A stretch of DNA of 64,000 nucleotides from Candidatus Solibacter sp. (lineage in GTDB: Bacteria; Acidobacteriota; Terriglobia; Bryobacterales; Bryobacteraceae): NCBI GenBank assembly GCA_013822245.1, contig PNKE01000017.1, positions 59,939 to 123,938 of the forward strand, in the 5' to 3' direction. Within the stretch, counting starts at the first letter, position 1, and each line of letters begins with the position of its first letter. Position numbers and translations under genes: made by a program. Shown here piece after piece: positions 27,287 through 36,212 of this stretch. Below the pieces are notes generated by a model, which was not told where the DNA came from, ran no database searches, and saw only the letters and a list, made by a program, of their open reading frames with translations.

Positions 27287-27574
27287 GAAGTCGAGGGGCC
27301 TTTAGACTTTTTCCCTTCTTGCGCGAAATTTTCGGATCGAAGCTGTGGCGGTGCAGGGTAACGGGGGAACACAGGGCGTGAGAGGGAGAGAGAGTAGGTG
27401 GGTCTGACGTTGTGGGGAACGCCTACAGCTTCGAACCTGCCCTGCGGAAGTCGCACGCCTAATCTAAAGCAACCCCAGCGCCAAACCTAAACTACTGAAA
27501 ATACACACCCACCCATCCCTCCATGTTCCATCACGGGATAGTTCGCGGCCTGCCCGCGTACCAAAACGCCCGCT

Positions 27575-27591
27575 CGTTCCGAAACGGAACG
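27575..27591 (-). terminator. Hairpin downstream of the dipeptide epimerase gene
   Basis: CGTTCCG (27575-27581) and CGGAACG (27585-27591) form a perfect 7-bp stem with a 3-nt loop, 5 nt after the epimerase stop on the minus strand. A TTTT run follows about 8 nt later, so it is a weak or atypical intrinsic terminator. Confidence 0.45.
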
Positions 27592-27596
27592 CGCCG

Positions 27597-28694
27597 TCAG
27601 CCCTTCCGCTCCGCCAGACCCAACCCCGGCCTCTCCGAGAGCACCATCTTGCCATCCAAAAGACTCACGCCCTCGTAGGGATCATTCCCAATCAACAGGT
27701 TCCCATCCAGATCCGCGTGGTCCACCAGCGGCGCGAGCTGCGCCGCCGCCGTTATCGCCACCGACGACGAAATCATGCAGCCGATCATCGTCTCCATCTT
27801 CAACGCCCGCGCCATCTCGATCATCCGCCGCGCTTCCAGCAGCCCGCCGCACTTGTCCACCTTCACGTTCACGCCGTCGAAATGCGGCGCCAGTCGCGGA
27901 ATGTCGGACGCGTGCAGGCACGCCTCGTCGGCGATCACCGGAATATGCACCCGCTTGCGGATCCAGTTCATATCCTCCAAATTGCCGGCCTTCATCGGCT
28001 GCTCAATGGAAATCGCCCCCTGGCTCTCCAGCCAGTTGATCTTCTCAACGGCCTGTTCCTTCGTCTTGAACCCTTCGTTGGCGTCCACCCGCAGCGGTTT
28101 TTTCGTCACGCCGCGCACGGCCGCGATCACTTCCTCGTCGTTGTCCAGTCCCACCTTGATCTTCAGAATCGGATACGGCTCGGCCTCCTTCACCTTCCGC
28201 CTGATCACCTCTGCCTTATCGATGCCGATTGAAAACGTCGTCTTCGCGGCATCGTTCCTGTCCAGCCCGAAGAACTTCCACAGCGGAACGCCGGCGCGTT
28301 GCGACACCCAGTCCAGCAGCGCGATATCCACCGCCGCCTTGAACGCGTAGTTGCCCTCGATCTTCGTGAAGACATCCTGCATCACGCGCACATACTGCCA
28401 CGGGTCCCGTTCCGCCATCCACCCGCCATTGGCGTTCAGCAGATCCAGACCCCTCTGCGCCGTCTCGCCGTAGCGGGCAATCCCGGCGCCTTCGCCGCGG
28501 CCCGTGATCCCGTCCTGCTCGAATCGCAGATACAGCGTCTCGCGGAACTGGCTCGACGACATCACCGTCGTCCACGTATGACGCAGGTTCAACCGTTGCA
28601 CGGTCCCGGTCCACTTGCGCCGCACCGTCTCCCGCTGGCTCGCCCCCACGCCACCCGCCGCCGCCGCGCCTATCAGCATCTGCCTTCGGTTCAT
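27597..28694 (-). CDS. Enolase-superfamily dipeptide epimerase (L-Ala-D/L-Glu type), Tat-like signal
   Basis: 365 residues from the ATG at 28694, which overlaps the stop of the upstream NlpC/P60 gene as ATGA. It is a member of the muconate-lactonizing subgroup of enolases. Catalytic K-x-K is 178-180 in 'ILKIKVG'; metal ligands are Asp204 ('RVDANEGF'), Glu231 ('IEQPM') and Asp256 ('ADEA'); the second base is Lys278 in 'VNVKVDKCGG'. Together with the endopeptidase next door this fits L-Ala-D/L-Glu epimerase (YkfB/YcjG type), which acts on murein dipeptides. The N-terminus 'MNRRQMLIGAAAAGGVGAS' looks like a short Tat signal, so the enzyme may act outside the cytoplasm, which is unusual for this family. 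Confidence 0.82.
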   Translation of the reverse strand: MNRRQMLIGAAAAGGVGASQRETVRRKWTGTVQRLNLRHTWTTVMSSSQFRETLYLRFEQDGITGRGEGAGIARYGETAQRGLDLLNANGGWMAERDPWQYVRVMQDVFTKIEGNYAFKAAVDIALLDWVSQRAGVPLWKFFGLDRNDAAKTTFSIGIDKAEVIRRKVKEAEPYPILKIKVGLDNDEEVIAAVRGVTKKPLRVDANEGFKTKEQAVEKINWLESQGAISIEQPMKAGNLEDMNWIRKRVHIPVIADEACLHASDIPRLAPHFDGVNVKVDKCGGLLEARRMIEMARALKMETMIGCMISSSVAITAAAQLAPLVDHADLDGNLLIGNDPYEGVSLLDGKMVLSERPGLGLAERKG

Positions 28695-29566
28695 TGCTTC
28701 ACCTGCCTGCTCCACCGCCGCGCACAAACGAACTGTTTGGTCCAGTTCTCCTCCTCCAGCCGGCTGATCTGTAGGACCGGCGTCTGGCTTGTCGTCGAAT
28801 GGATAAACTCCCCGTTGCCCAGATAGAACCCCGTGTGCGTGATCTTCTCCTTCGACGGCCCGAAATAAAGCAGATCGCCCGCCCTCAAGTCCTTCTTATC
28901 CACCTTCGCCATCCCCTCCCAATCCGCCTGCGGCTGGGCGTCGCGCGGAATCGTCACCCCGCCCCGCCGGCACAGCATCTGCGTGAACCCTGAACAATCG
29001 AATCCAAACGAACTCGTCCCGCCCCACGTATACGGCAGCCCCAGAAACCGCTTCGAGAGTTCAACCAGCCCGGCGACATCCATCGCCGGCGGATCAAACG
29101 CCACGTCGCCCCGCTGCACCCACCCTTGCCGCCCATCGGGCAGCCTCACGCCGATCCACCGCCCGTTTTCCTCCGGCCTCTCCTCGACAACCTCCAGCCG
29201 CGTCTCAAACGGGACTGTCAACACCGGCGCCCGCCGCGTCACCGACGGCACGGGATACACATGCGTCACCAGGCTCGCCGCCGACGCCACCCGCCCCCGC
29301 TCGGCGTAGCTTTCGCCCTCGCCCAATGGCCGCAGTTCGCCCAGCCGCACCCAGCCCCGGTATTCGTCCGGCGTCTGAATCCGCGCCCAGCCGCCCTCGA
29401 TCTCGACCACGCCCACCGCGGCGCCCAGAATTGCCTGCGAGACCACATCCACCTCGCCCGAGGGCTTCGAAAACATATTCGCCACCGGCTCGATCACCAC
29501 CGCCCGCTGGCCCGCCGCAACTGCGGAAAACGTCAGTACTGCCATGCTGAGATTGCTGCGCCACAT
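28691..29566 (-). CDS. NlpC/P60 endopeptidase with SH3-like domains (YkfC-like)
   Basis: 291 residues from ATG 29566 ('MWRSNLSMAVLTFSAVAAGQ', a Sec signal). In-frame starts up to 29623 exist but put extra residues before the signal. Two SH3b-like regions (about 25-80 and 95-158) precede the cysteine-peptidase domain, with Cys191 in 'FDCSGFTQ', His244 in 'ITHTGFYLG' and a third polar residue, His256. The architecture equals gamma-D-glutamyl-L-diamino-acid endopeptidase YkfC of Bacillus, which releases L-Ala-D-Glu from cell-wall peptides. The next gene is the matching epimerase (4-bp overlap). Confidence 0.87.
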   Translation of the reverse strand: MWRSNLSMAVLTFSAVAAGQRAVVIEPVANMFSKPSGEVDVVSQAILGAAVGVVEIEGGWARIQTPDEYRGWVRLGELRPLGEGESYAERGRVASAASLVTHVYPVPSVTRRAPVLTVPFETRLEVVEERPEENGRWIGVRLPDGRQGWVQRGDVAFDPPAMDVAGLVELSKRFLGLPYTWGGTSSFGFDCSGFTQMLCRRGGVTIPRDAQPQADWEGMAKVDKKDLRAGDLLYFGPSKEKITHTGFYLGNGEFIHSTTSQTPVLQISRLEEENWTKQFVCARRWSRQVKQ

Positions 29567-29677
29567 GGCTATCCAGCTTAGCGCACCCGGCATCAACCAC
29601 GCGCCTCTCTCACTGTACACCATCTCCAGGTGGTGCTTTAATCATATGTATTCAATAGACTTACATACAACAATCAC

Positions 29678-29707
29678 TTGCACGAAGTGGCTAATGTCTG
29701 CTATCCT
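29678..29707 (+). promoter_or_regulatory. Predicted sigma70-like promoter of the DAHP synthase gene
   Basis: TTGCAC (29678-29683), an 18-bp spacer and TATCCT (29702-29707). Initiation would fall within a few bases of the ATG at 29717, giving a very short leader. The surrounding 29624-29716 gap is AT-rich and also serves the divergent NlpC/P60 gene. Confidence 0.35.
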
Positions 29708-29716
29708 GTTTTACGT

Positions 29717-30760
29717 ATGATCATCTCCATGCGCCGTCACGCCACCGCCGAGGAAATCGACTCGGTGATCAACCGCATCCGCGACTTCGGTTACAAGATC
29801 CACACCATCGAGGGCGAGGAACGCGTCGTCATCGGCGCCATCGGCGTCGGCGACACCTCGAACTGTCTCGACGCCCTTTCGGCCATGGACTGCGTGGAAA
29901 AGGCCGTCCCGATCTCGGCGCCCTATAAGTTCGTCTCCAAGGAGTTCAAGCCCGGGCAGACGGTCATCACGGTCGGCCGCGACGTCGAAATCGGCGGCTC
30001 CGAGTTTGTCATGATGGCCGGGCCCTGCTCGGTGGAGAGCGAAAAGCAGATCATGGAGACGGCCCAGTGGGCGGCCCAGGGCGGAGCGAGAATCCTCCGC
30101 GGCGGCGCCTTCAAGCCCCGCACTTCGCCTTACGACTTCCAGGGCATGGAGGAAGAAGGACTCAAACTGCTCGACAAGGCGCGCCGGGAGACGGGCCTCG
30201 CCATCGTCACCGAGGTGATGTCGGATGCCGACGTGAACATGGTGGCCGCCTATGCCGACATGATGCAGGTCGGGGCGCGCAACATGCAGAACTTCGCCCT
30301 GCTCAAGGCGCTGGGCCGCTGCGGCAAGCCGGTCCTGCTCAAGCGGGGCTTGAGTTCCACCATCAAGGAACTGCTCATGTCGGCCGAGTACATCGTCGCC
30401 CACGGCAACAATGACGTCCTGCTCTGTGAACGCGGTATCCGCACGTTTGAAACCGCCACCCGCAACACCTGCGACATCGCCGCCATCGCCGCGCTGCGCG
30501 AACTCACCCACCTGCCGCTGGCGCTTGACCCCTCGCACGCCACCGGCAAGCGCAGCCTTGTTCCGCCGCTGGCCCGAGCCGGCGTCGCCATCGGAGCGGA
30601 CGCCATGATCGTCGAAATCCACCCCAACCCGGCGCGCGCGGTCTCCGACGGCGCACAGTCGCTCGACCCCGCCCACTGGCTCAAAATGATGGAAGACCTC
30701 AAGCCCTACATCGAACTCTGGAAGAAGTCGCGCCCCGCTCCGCCGCCCGCCGCCGGTTAG
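29717..30760 (+). CDS. aroF: 3-deoxy-7-phosphoheptulonate (DAHP) synthase, type I-beta
   Basis: 347 residues from the ATG at 29717 ('[15 protein letters not shown]'). An N-terminal ~70-residue ferredoxin-like regulatory domain, as in Thermotoga DAHP synthase, is followed by the TIM-barrel. Readable motifs include the metal Cys in 'MAGPCSVES', '[15 protein letters not shown]', 'QVGARNMQN', 'VLLKRG' and 'DPSHATG'. It condenses phosphoenolpyruvate and erythrose 4-phosphate, the first step to aromatic amino acids. The N-terminal domain in relatives mediates feedback inhibition by Phe/Tyr. Monocistronic by spacing. Confidence 0.95.
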   Translation: MIISMRRHATAEEIDSVINRIRDFGYKIHTIEGEERVVIGAIGVGDTSNCLDALSAMDCVEKAVPISAPYKFVSKEFKPGQTVITVGRDVEIGGSEFVMMAGPCSVESEKQIMETAQWAAQGGARILRGGAFKPRTSPYDFQGMEEEGLKLLDKARRETGLAIVTEVMSDADVNMVAAYADMMQVGARNMQNFALLKALGRCGKPVLLKRGLSSTIKELLMSAEYIVAHGNNDVLLCERGIRTFETATRNTCDIAAIAALRELTHLPLALDPSHATGKRSLVPPLARAGVAIGADAMIVEIHPNPARAVSDGAQSLDPAHWLKMMEDLKPYIELWKKSRPAPPPAAG

Positions 30761-30910
30761 GCCCATTCCGGCGCGCTGCGCTTGACGCCGGCCGGCTCAC
30801 GGCCGGGCCTGCGTAGGGCGCGGCGCGGACATCTTCAAGTTGGCAAGCCGCGTGGAGGAGGACGTCTCGAACCACGGGCCGCTTCGATACACTAGTAGTT
30901 TCGGGGGTTC

Positions 30911-32227
30911 ATGGCAGCCTTGCGTTACCTTCCTAATTCAGATCAAGACCGGGCGGAAATGCTCGCCGCGTGCGGCCTCGCGTCGCTCGAACAGTTATAT
31001 AGCCACCTGCCGGCCGAGGCTCTCATCGAGCGCCCGCTGGTGTTGAAGCCGGGGATTTCGGAGTACGAGATTGTCGACTACTTCAAGCGGCGGGGCGCGG
31101 AGTGCGGCGCCGGGTATGCCTCGTTCCTCGGCGCCGGCGTCTACCGGCACTACCGGCCGGTGATGTGCGACGTCGTCGTCTCGCGCGGCGAGTTCCTGAC
31201 GTCGTACACGCCCTATCAGGCCGAAATGGCGCAGGGGACGCTGACGACGATCTTCGAGTTCCAGACCATGGTGAGCCAGTTGACGGGCATGGAGGTCGCC
31301 AACGCCTCGATGTACGACGGCTCGACGGCCGTGCCCGAAGCCGCGCTCATGGCCATGCGGATCACCGGGCGCGACCGTTGCCTGGTGGCGCGGACCGTGC
31401 ATCCGGAGTACCGCGAGGTGCTGCATACCCAGGCCCGCAATGCGCGGGTGCATGTCGAGACGTTCGGCTACGACACCAGGACGGGCCAGATCGGCCTGGC
31501 GGAGCTTGAGCGGTTGATCGACGCCAGGACGGCGTGCGTGATCGTGCAGTCGCCGAATTTCTTTGGCTCGATCGAGGACTTGAAGGCCGTGGCGGACCTC
31601 GCGCACAAGCACGGCGCGCTGCTGGTGGACGTCTTCACCGAAGCCGTGGCGCTGGGACTGCTGGCGCCGCCCGAGTGCGCCGATATCGTGGTGGGCGAGT
31701 TGCAGTCGTTCGCGATTTCGCCGTCCTACGGCGGACCGTATGCTGGCATCATCGCGACGAAGGAGAAGTTCATCCGGCAGATTCCGGGCCGGCTTGTGGG
31801 CGAGACGGTGGACGCCGGCGGAAACCGGGCGTTCTGCCTGACGCTGTCTACCCGCGAGCAGCATATCCGGCGCGAGAAGGCGACCTCGAACATCTGCACC
31901 AACCAGGCCCTCATCGCGCTCATGGCGACGGTGTTCATGTCGGTCTACGGCAAGGCAGGGTTGCGTGAGTTGGCCATGCAAAACCACTCGAAGGCGAGGT
32001 ATCTCGCTGATGGGCTGGACCGCCGGTTCACGGCGCCGTTCTTCAATGAGTTTGTCGTGAGGGCGAAGTCGCCCGAGGCGGTGAACAAGGCGCTGCTGGA
32101 GAAGAAGATCGTCGGCGGGCTGGCGCTGGGCCGGTTCTATCCCGAGCTTGAAGACTCGATGTTGCTGTGCGCGACCGAGATGTCGGCGAAGGCGGCGATG
32201 GATACGGTGAAGGAGGCGCTGAGCTAA
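30911..32227 (+). CDS. gcvPA: Glycine dehydrogenase (decarboxylating) subunit 1
   Basis: 438 residues. 'MAALRYLPNSDQDRAEML', 'GAGVYRHYRPVMCD', 'SYTPYQAEMAQGTL' and 'EVANASMYDGSTA' are strong signatures of the alpha subunit of the split P-protein. With GcvPB it decarboxylates glycine and transfers the aminomethyl group to lipoyl GcvH. Neither gcvH nor gcvT is in this window. Its TAA stop shares a base with the ATG of gcvPB (TAATG). Confidence 0.96.
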   Translation: MAALRYLPNSDQDRAEMLAACGLASLEQLYSHLPAEALIERPLVLKPGISEYEIVDYFKRRGAECGAGYASFLGAGVYRHYRPVMCDVVVSRGEFLTSYTPYQAEMAQGTLTTIFEFQTMVSQLTGMEVANASMYDGSTAVPEAALMAMRITGRDRCLVARTVHPEYREVLHTQARNARVHVETFGYDTRTGQIGLAELERLIDARTACVIVQSPNFFGSIEDLKAVADLAHKHGALLVDVFTEAVALGLLAPPECADIVVGELQSFAISPSYGGPYAGIIATKEKFIRQIPGRLVGETVDAGGNRAFCLTLSTREQHIRREKATSNICTNQALIALMATVFMSVYGKAGLRELAMQNHSKARYLADGLDRRFTAPFFNEFVVRAKSPEAVNKALLEKKIVGGLALGRFYPELEDSMLLCATEMSAKAAMDTVKEALS

Positions 32228-33714
32228 TGGCTGCCACGACTGGAAAGACGCGTCCGAATATCACGCAGAACGAGAAGCTGCTGTTCGAGCTGTCGACGCC
32301 CGGCAAGCGCGGCTATCAGTTGCCGCCGATGGATGTGCCGGAGGCGGATCCGGCCGAAACATTGGGCGCTGGAAATGTTCGGGACGAGATCCGGGATTTT
32401 CCCGAAGTGAGTGAAGTCGAGGTGATCCGGCACTTCACGCGGCTATCGACATGGAACTACGGAATTGATCTGGGGCTGTTCCCGTTGGGGTCGTGCACGA
32501 TGAAGTACAACCCGCGGGTGAACGAGACGGTGGCGCGGACAGAAGGCCTTGCGTGGGCGCATCCATATCAGCCGGAGAGCCTGTCGCAGGGGGCGATGGA
32601 GATCGTGGCGACGCTGGAGTGCATGCTGGGCGAGATCTTCGGCATGGACGCGGTGACGCTGCAGCCGGCGGCCGGGGCGCACGGCGAGTTTACCGGCATC
32701 ATGATGGTGCGCGAGTATCTGGCGTCGAAGGGCAACCCGAGGAAGAAGGTGCTGGCGCCGGATTCCGCGCATGGGACCAATCCGGCGACGGCGATTATCG
32801 CGGGCTATGAAGTGGCCAACATCAGGTCGAATGAACGGGGGATGATCGACTTGGAGTCGCTCGCCGCGGCGATCGATGAGGACGTGGCGGCGTTGATGGT
32901 GACCAACCCGAACACGGTGGGCGTGTTCGAGCAGGACATCGCGAAGATCTGCGGGATGCTGCATGGGAAGGGCGCGCAGGTCTACATGGACGGCGCGAAT
33001 ATGAACGCGCTGGTGGGCATCGCGAGGCCGGGGGATTTCGGCATCGACGTGATGCACTCGAACCTGCATAAAACATTTTCGACGCCGCATGGAGGGGGCG
33101 GTCCGGGCGCGGGCGCGGTGGGCGTGAGGTCGCATCTGGAGCCGTTTTTGCCGGCGCCGCGGGTGAAGCTGGCCGATGGGCGGTGGACGTGGGACTACGC
33201 GAGGCCGCAATCGATCGGGCGGGTGCGGGCGTTTTACGGCAATTTCGGCGTGCTGGTGCGGGCGCTGGCCTACATCCTGGCGCATGGCGGCGAGGGGTTG
33301 AAGAAGGCGACCGTGGATGCGCTGCTGACGGCGAATTACGTCCGGGCGCGGCTGGAGAAGCGGTTCAAGATCGCCTATGACGCGCCGTCGATGCACGAGT
33401 GCGTGTTTTCGGACACGTTGCAGGAGGCGCGCGGCGTCAGGACCGGCGATGTGGCCAAGCGCCTGATCGATTACGGGTTCCATCCGTATACGGTGAGTTT
33501 TCCGCTGATCGTGCATGGGTCGATGATGATCGAGCCGACCGAGACCGAGCCGAAGCAGGAGTTGGATGCGTTTTGCGACGCGATGCTGGCGATCGCGGAT
33601 GAGATTGAGTCGAATCCGGAGATCGTGTTGAACGCGCCGCACAATACGCGCACCCCCAGAGTGGATGAAGTCCGGGCGGCGCGTAAGCCGAAAGTACGCT
33701 GGCAGAGGGAGTAA
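32227..33714 (+). CDS. gcvPB: Glycine dehydrogenase (decarboxylating) subunit 2
   Basis: 495 residues from the ATG at 32227, which overlaps the gcvPA stop by one base; the 20 in-frame codons upstream lie in gcvPA and are not used. PLP Lys282 sits in 'SNLHKTFSTPHGGGGPGAG', and 'FPLGSCTMKYNPR' and 'LQPAAGAHGEFTG' are further family signatures. It is the beta, PLP-binding subunit of the split P-protein. Confidence 0.96.
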   Translation: MAATTGKTRPNITQNEKLLFELSTPGKRGYQLPPMDVPEADPAETLGAGNVRDEIRDFPEVSEVEVIRHFTRLSTWNYGIDLGLFPLGSCTMKYNPRVNETVARTEGLAWAHPYQPESLSQGAMEIVATLECMLGEIFGMDAVTLQPAAGAHGEFTGIMMVREYLASKGNPRKKVLAPDSAHGTNPATAIIAGYEVANIRSNERGMIDLESLAAAIDEDVAALMVTNPNTVGVFEQDIAKICGMLHGKGAQVYMDGANMNALVGIARPGDFGIDVMHSNLHKTFSTPHGGGGPGAGAVGVRSHLEPFLPAPRVKLADGRWTWDYARPQSIGRVRAFYGNFGVLVRALAYILAHGGEGLKKATVDALLTANYVRARLEKRFKIAYDAPSMHECVFSDTLQEARGVRTGDVAKRLIDYGFHPYTVSFPLIVHGSMMIEPTETEPKQELDAFCDAMLAIADEIESNPEIVLNAPHNTRTPRVDEVRAARKPKVRWQRE

Positions 33715-33838
33715 CGCCAGGCGGCGGCGATCCGGGCGCCTTCTCTGTCGCAGGTCCCGCTTATCATGACCCATGGGCGCGAGAGCGTTCGGGCGCGGTG
33801 GATCGGTTCCGAGACGAGACGAAAGAGGAGGCCGGGCG

Positions 33839-34954
33839 ATGGGCAACGAGCAGCGGGTTTCGATGGTGCGGCGGCGGGGATTTCTGGCGGCGATCGGCGG
33901 CGTGGCGTTTTTCAACGAAGCCACGCTGGCGCAGAACAGTTACATCCAGGGCGCCGCCGAGGGCGCGGTGATGATCAACGCCAACGAGTTTCCGCTGGGC
34001 CCGTGCGCGGAGGCGTTGGAGGCGGTGAAGGCGACGGCTGCCAACGGCGGGCGGTATCTGTTCGGCGAAGCGTTCAAACTGGCCGGGGCGGGGGCGGCGG
34101 CCGAGGGCGTGGCGGCGTCCCATTGCGCGGCGTTTGCGGGGTCGAGCGATCCGCTGCACCGGGCCGTGCTGGCCTATTGCGGCAAGGGGATGCCGCTGGT
34201 GACGGCGAGTCCTGGCTATGAGTCGCCGGAAGGGGCGGCGGCGTTTCTGGGGGTTCCGGTTCACAGGGTCCCGCTGCGGCAGTCCGATTATGCGCACGAC
34301 GTGGGGGCGATGCTGTCCGCGGCCGCGGGCAAGCCGGCGCTTTTCTATGTCACCACGCCGAACAATCCCACCGGGACAGTGACGCCGATGGGCGATCTGG
34401 AACGGCTGGTGAAGGAGATGGCGGCGGGCAGTTGCGCGCTGATCGACGAGGCGTATATCCATTTCACCGAGGTTCCATCGGCGTTGAAGTTGATCGACGG
34501 CGAAAAGGACGTGGCCGTGCTTCGGACGTTTTCGAAGATCTACGGGATGGCGGGGTTGAGGGCGGGTCTCATGTATGCCAGGCCGGAGGTGCTGGGGCGC
34601 ATCGGGCCGTATGGGGTGGGGTTTGTGCCGGCCACCGGGATGGTGGGGGCGCGGGTGAGCCTGGGCGTGAAGGGGCTTGTCGCGGAGCGGCGGGCGTATG
34701 TGAGGAAGATCCGCGAGGATCTGTGCCAGTGGCTCGACGCGCGGCAGACCGGCTACATCCCGAGCGTGTCGAACAAGATCATGGTTGACGCCGGCCGGCC
34801 GGGCAGGCAGTTGGCCGGGGCGCTGGCCCGCGAGCGGGTGTATGTGGGGCGGTCGTGGCCGTCCATGCCGAACCATGTGCGGGTGACCATCGGGACGCCG
34901 GAGGAGATGGCGGCGTTCAAGCGGGCGCTGGCGAAGGTGTACTCGGCCGCCTGA
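33839..34954 (+). CDS. Histidinol-phosphate aminotransferase-like PLP enzyme with Tat signal
   Basis: 371 residues from ATG 33839, chosen for AGAGGAGG about 8 nt upstream. A twin-arginine signal ('VRRRGFLAAIGGVAFFNEATLAQ') precedes a class I/II aminotransferase fold. 'NANEFPLGP', 'TTPNNPTGTVTP', 'IDEAYIHF' and Schiff-base Lys233 in 'RTFSKIYGMAGLRAG' resemble HisC. Export of a PLP aminotransferase is odd. Tat transport would let it fold with PLP first, as required. Histidine biosynthesis is therefore unlikely; a periplasmic amino-acid or amino-sugar reaction is more probable. No his genes are nearby. Confidence 0.78.
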   Translation: MGNEQRVSMVRRRGFLAAIGGVAFFNEATLAQNSYIQGAAEGAVMINANEFPLGPCAEALEAVKATAANGGRYLFGEAFKLAGAGAAAEGVAASHCAAFAGSSDPLHRAVLAYCGKGMPLVTASPGYESPEGAAAFLGVPVHRVPLRQSDYAHDVGAMLSAAAGKPALFYVTTPNNPTGTVTPMGDLERLVKEMAAGSCALIDEAYIHFTEVPSALKLIDGEKDVAVLRTFSKIYGMAGLRAGLMYARPEVLGRIGPYGVGFVPATGMVGARVSLGVKGLVAERRAYVRKIREDLCQWLDARQTGYIPSVSNKIMVDAGRPGRQLAGALARERVYVGRSWPSMPNHVRVTIGTPEEMAAFKRALAKVYSAA

Positions 34955-35102
34955 GGGGGGGATGGCAGGCGGGCGATGGGGGCGGTTTGTTTTACATTTA
35001 TGTCGGAAATATAGGACCTGATTATCCGTATTCATAAATGAGCGGACACGATTGAATATATTGTGAACGCCCACCGACGGAAATCAAATCAGGAGATCAG
35101 TG

Positions 35103-35453
35103 ATGACATTGAACATGGGATACAAGTGTGCGCTCGCGGCGGTGGCGGCGGCATTGACATTTGCAGGCCAGGCGCCGGCTCTCAGTGCGGGCGAGGTGCG
35201 GGCCGAGATCCCGTTCGCATTTCAAGCGGCGGGCAAGACGATGCGCGCGGGGCGATATCTGATTGTGCGGGCGCGGTCGCGAGGCGTAGTACAGATCCTC
35301 GGGGAGAACGGCGATTCGGCGTTGATGACGCTGGAGATGCCCGCATACGAGGCGGGCGCGGGGCCGAAGCTGGTGTTCGAAAAGCCGGCGGGCGCGCCGA
35401 AATTGCTGAAGGTGGCCGGCGGCGGGCAGGCAAGCCGGGCTTCATCGCGCTGA
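35103..35453 (+). CDS. Small secreted protein of the 'PFAF...AGRY' family (paralogue 1)
   Basis: 116 residues from ATG 35103, with AGGAG at 35091-35095. The signal peptide ends near 'ALSAG'. The mature part begins 'EIPFAFQAAGKTMRAGRYLIV', closely parallel to the protein at 35674 ('TVPFAFDLDGERMEAGRYVF'). Such beta-rich proteins look widespread in soil Acidobacteria; their function is unknown. The C-terminus looks abnormal: after about residue 100 the frame turns into 'GGGQASRASSR', while another frame reads 'GFIALKTPGGAAMVCQSAPIR', so a frameshift near 35420 is possible. Its promoter should lie in the AT-rich 34980-35070 stretch. Confidence 0.65.
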   Translation: MTLNMGYKCALAAVAAALTFAGQAPALSAGEVRAEIPFAFQAAGKTMRAGRYLIVRARSRGVVQILGENGDSALMTLEMPAYEAGAGPKLVFEKPAGAPKLLKVAGGGQASRASSR

Positions 35454-35673
35454 AGACGCCGGGGGGCGCCGCCATGGTGTGCCAATCAGCTCCAATTCGC
35501 TAATTGGCACATTGTTACATTCGTTCCAGTTGTAAATTCGAGTGTTTTTACGAACCATTTTGGGCTGTGGGCCGTAATTCACATCAGGCAAGCGCAAACG
35601 CAGAAGCAGGGGCGGGGGCGCGGAACGAAGCCATCAGATGGTTGTGGGACAGACGAAGAGAGGCTGGACGAAC

Positions 35674-36102
35674 ATGTTAAACAGAACCCGACGGTTTGTT
35701 TTGGCGGCGCTGCCGGTGGCGGCGTTCGCGGTGATGGTGACTGGCGGCGCGGCGGCCTCCGAGTTGGGGGTGGCCAGGGCGACGGTGCCGTTCGCATTCG
35801 ATTTGGACGGCGAGCGGATGGAAGCGGGCAGATACGTGTTCGAGCCGGCGTATGGCACGTGGCTGGTGACGGCCAGGCCGGAGCGGGGCAAGCCGGTATC
35901 GTTCCTGGGATCGCCGGTGGGCGGCCCGTCGAGTCCGCGGGAGGCCAAACTGGTGTTCTATCTGGTGGACGGCAGGTATTATCTGGCCGAGGTATGGATG
36001 GCCGGCACGGGCGCGGGCAAGAGGGCGCCGGTGAACAAGGAGATCGAGTTCTCGGCCAGGCGGGGCGCGGTGAAGCGGATTGAAGTGGCAGTGAACCGAT
36101 AG
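35674..36102 (+). CDS. Small secreted protein of the 'PFAF...AGRY' family (paralogue 2)
   Basis: 142 residues from ATG 35674 ('MLNRTRRFVLAALPVAAFAVMV', a signal peptide). The mature protein begins 'ASELGVARATVPFAFDLDGERMEAGRYVF' and ends in a regular strand pattern 'KLVFYLVDGRYYLAEVWMAG...IEVAVNR'. It is a tandem paralogue of 35103-35453, full length, and shows how that copy's C-terminus should look. Function unknown. A 220-bp AT-rich gap upstream suggests its own promoter. Confidence 0.72.
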   Translation: MLNRTRRFVLAALPVAAFAVMVTGGAAASELGVARATVPFAFDLDGERMEAGRYVFEPAYGTWLVTARPERGKPVSFLGSPVGGPSSPREAKLVFYLVDGRYYLAEVWMAGTGAGKRAPVNKEIEFSARRGAVKRIEVAVNR

Positions 36103-36212
36103 CCGGACGGTGGAGCGGGGGCGCCGGTCACGGCAACCTGGCGGCGAGGCGCGCCTTGAGCCTGACAGGCCGGGACTGCTGGCGGAATCGGCGGCGCGGC
36201 GGGGGGCCTGGC

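Larger units (their letters stand above)
26986..27596. other. 611-bp gene-poor region, lower GC
   Basis: Apart from the terminator hairpins at each end and one doubtful small reading frame, nothing recognisable was found. The 27240-27540 part has visibly lower GC and different codon texture from its neighbours, including purine tracts (GAGAGGGAGAGAGAG) and a run of CA-rich bases. No tRNA clover-leaf was found on either strand. It may be a decayed insertion. Confidence 0.4.

Noticed and set aside
27415..27450. tRNA-like T-loop sequence (TTCGAA)
   Set aside because: The flanking bases do not pair as a T-stem and no acceptor, D or anticodon arms were found on either strand.
30760..30911. Replication origin at the first skew reversal
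   Set aside because: No dnaA, dnaN or DnaA-box cluster is seen, and the skew reverses again at 49.35 kb, which fits an inversion or join better.
35063..35503. Alternative 146-codon frame over the first PFAF protein
   Set aside because: It lacks a signal peptide and family motif in its first two thirds; only its last ~20 residues look protein-like, which is reported as a possible frameshift.
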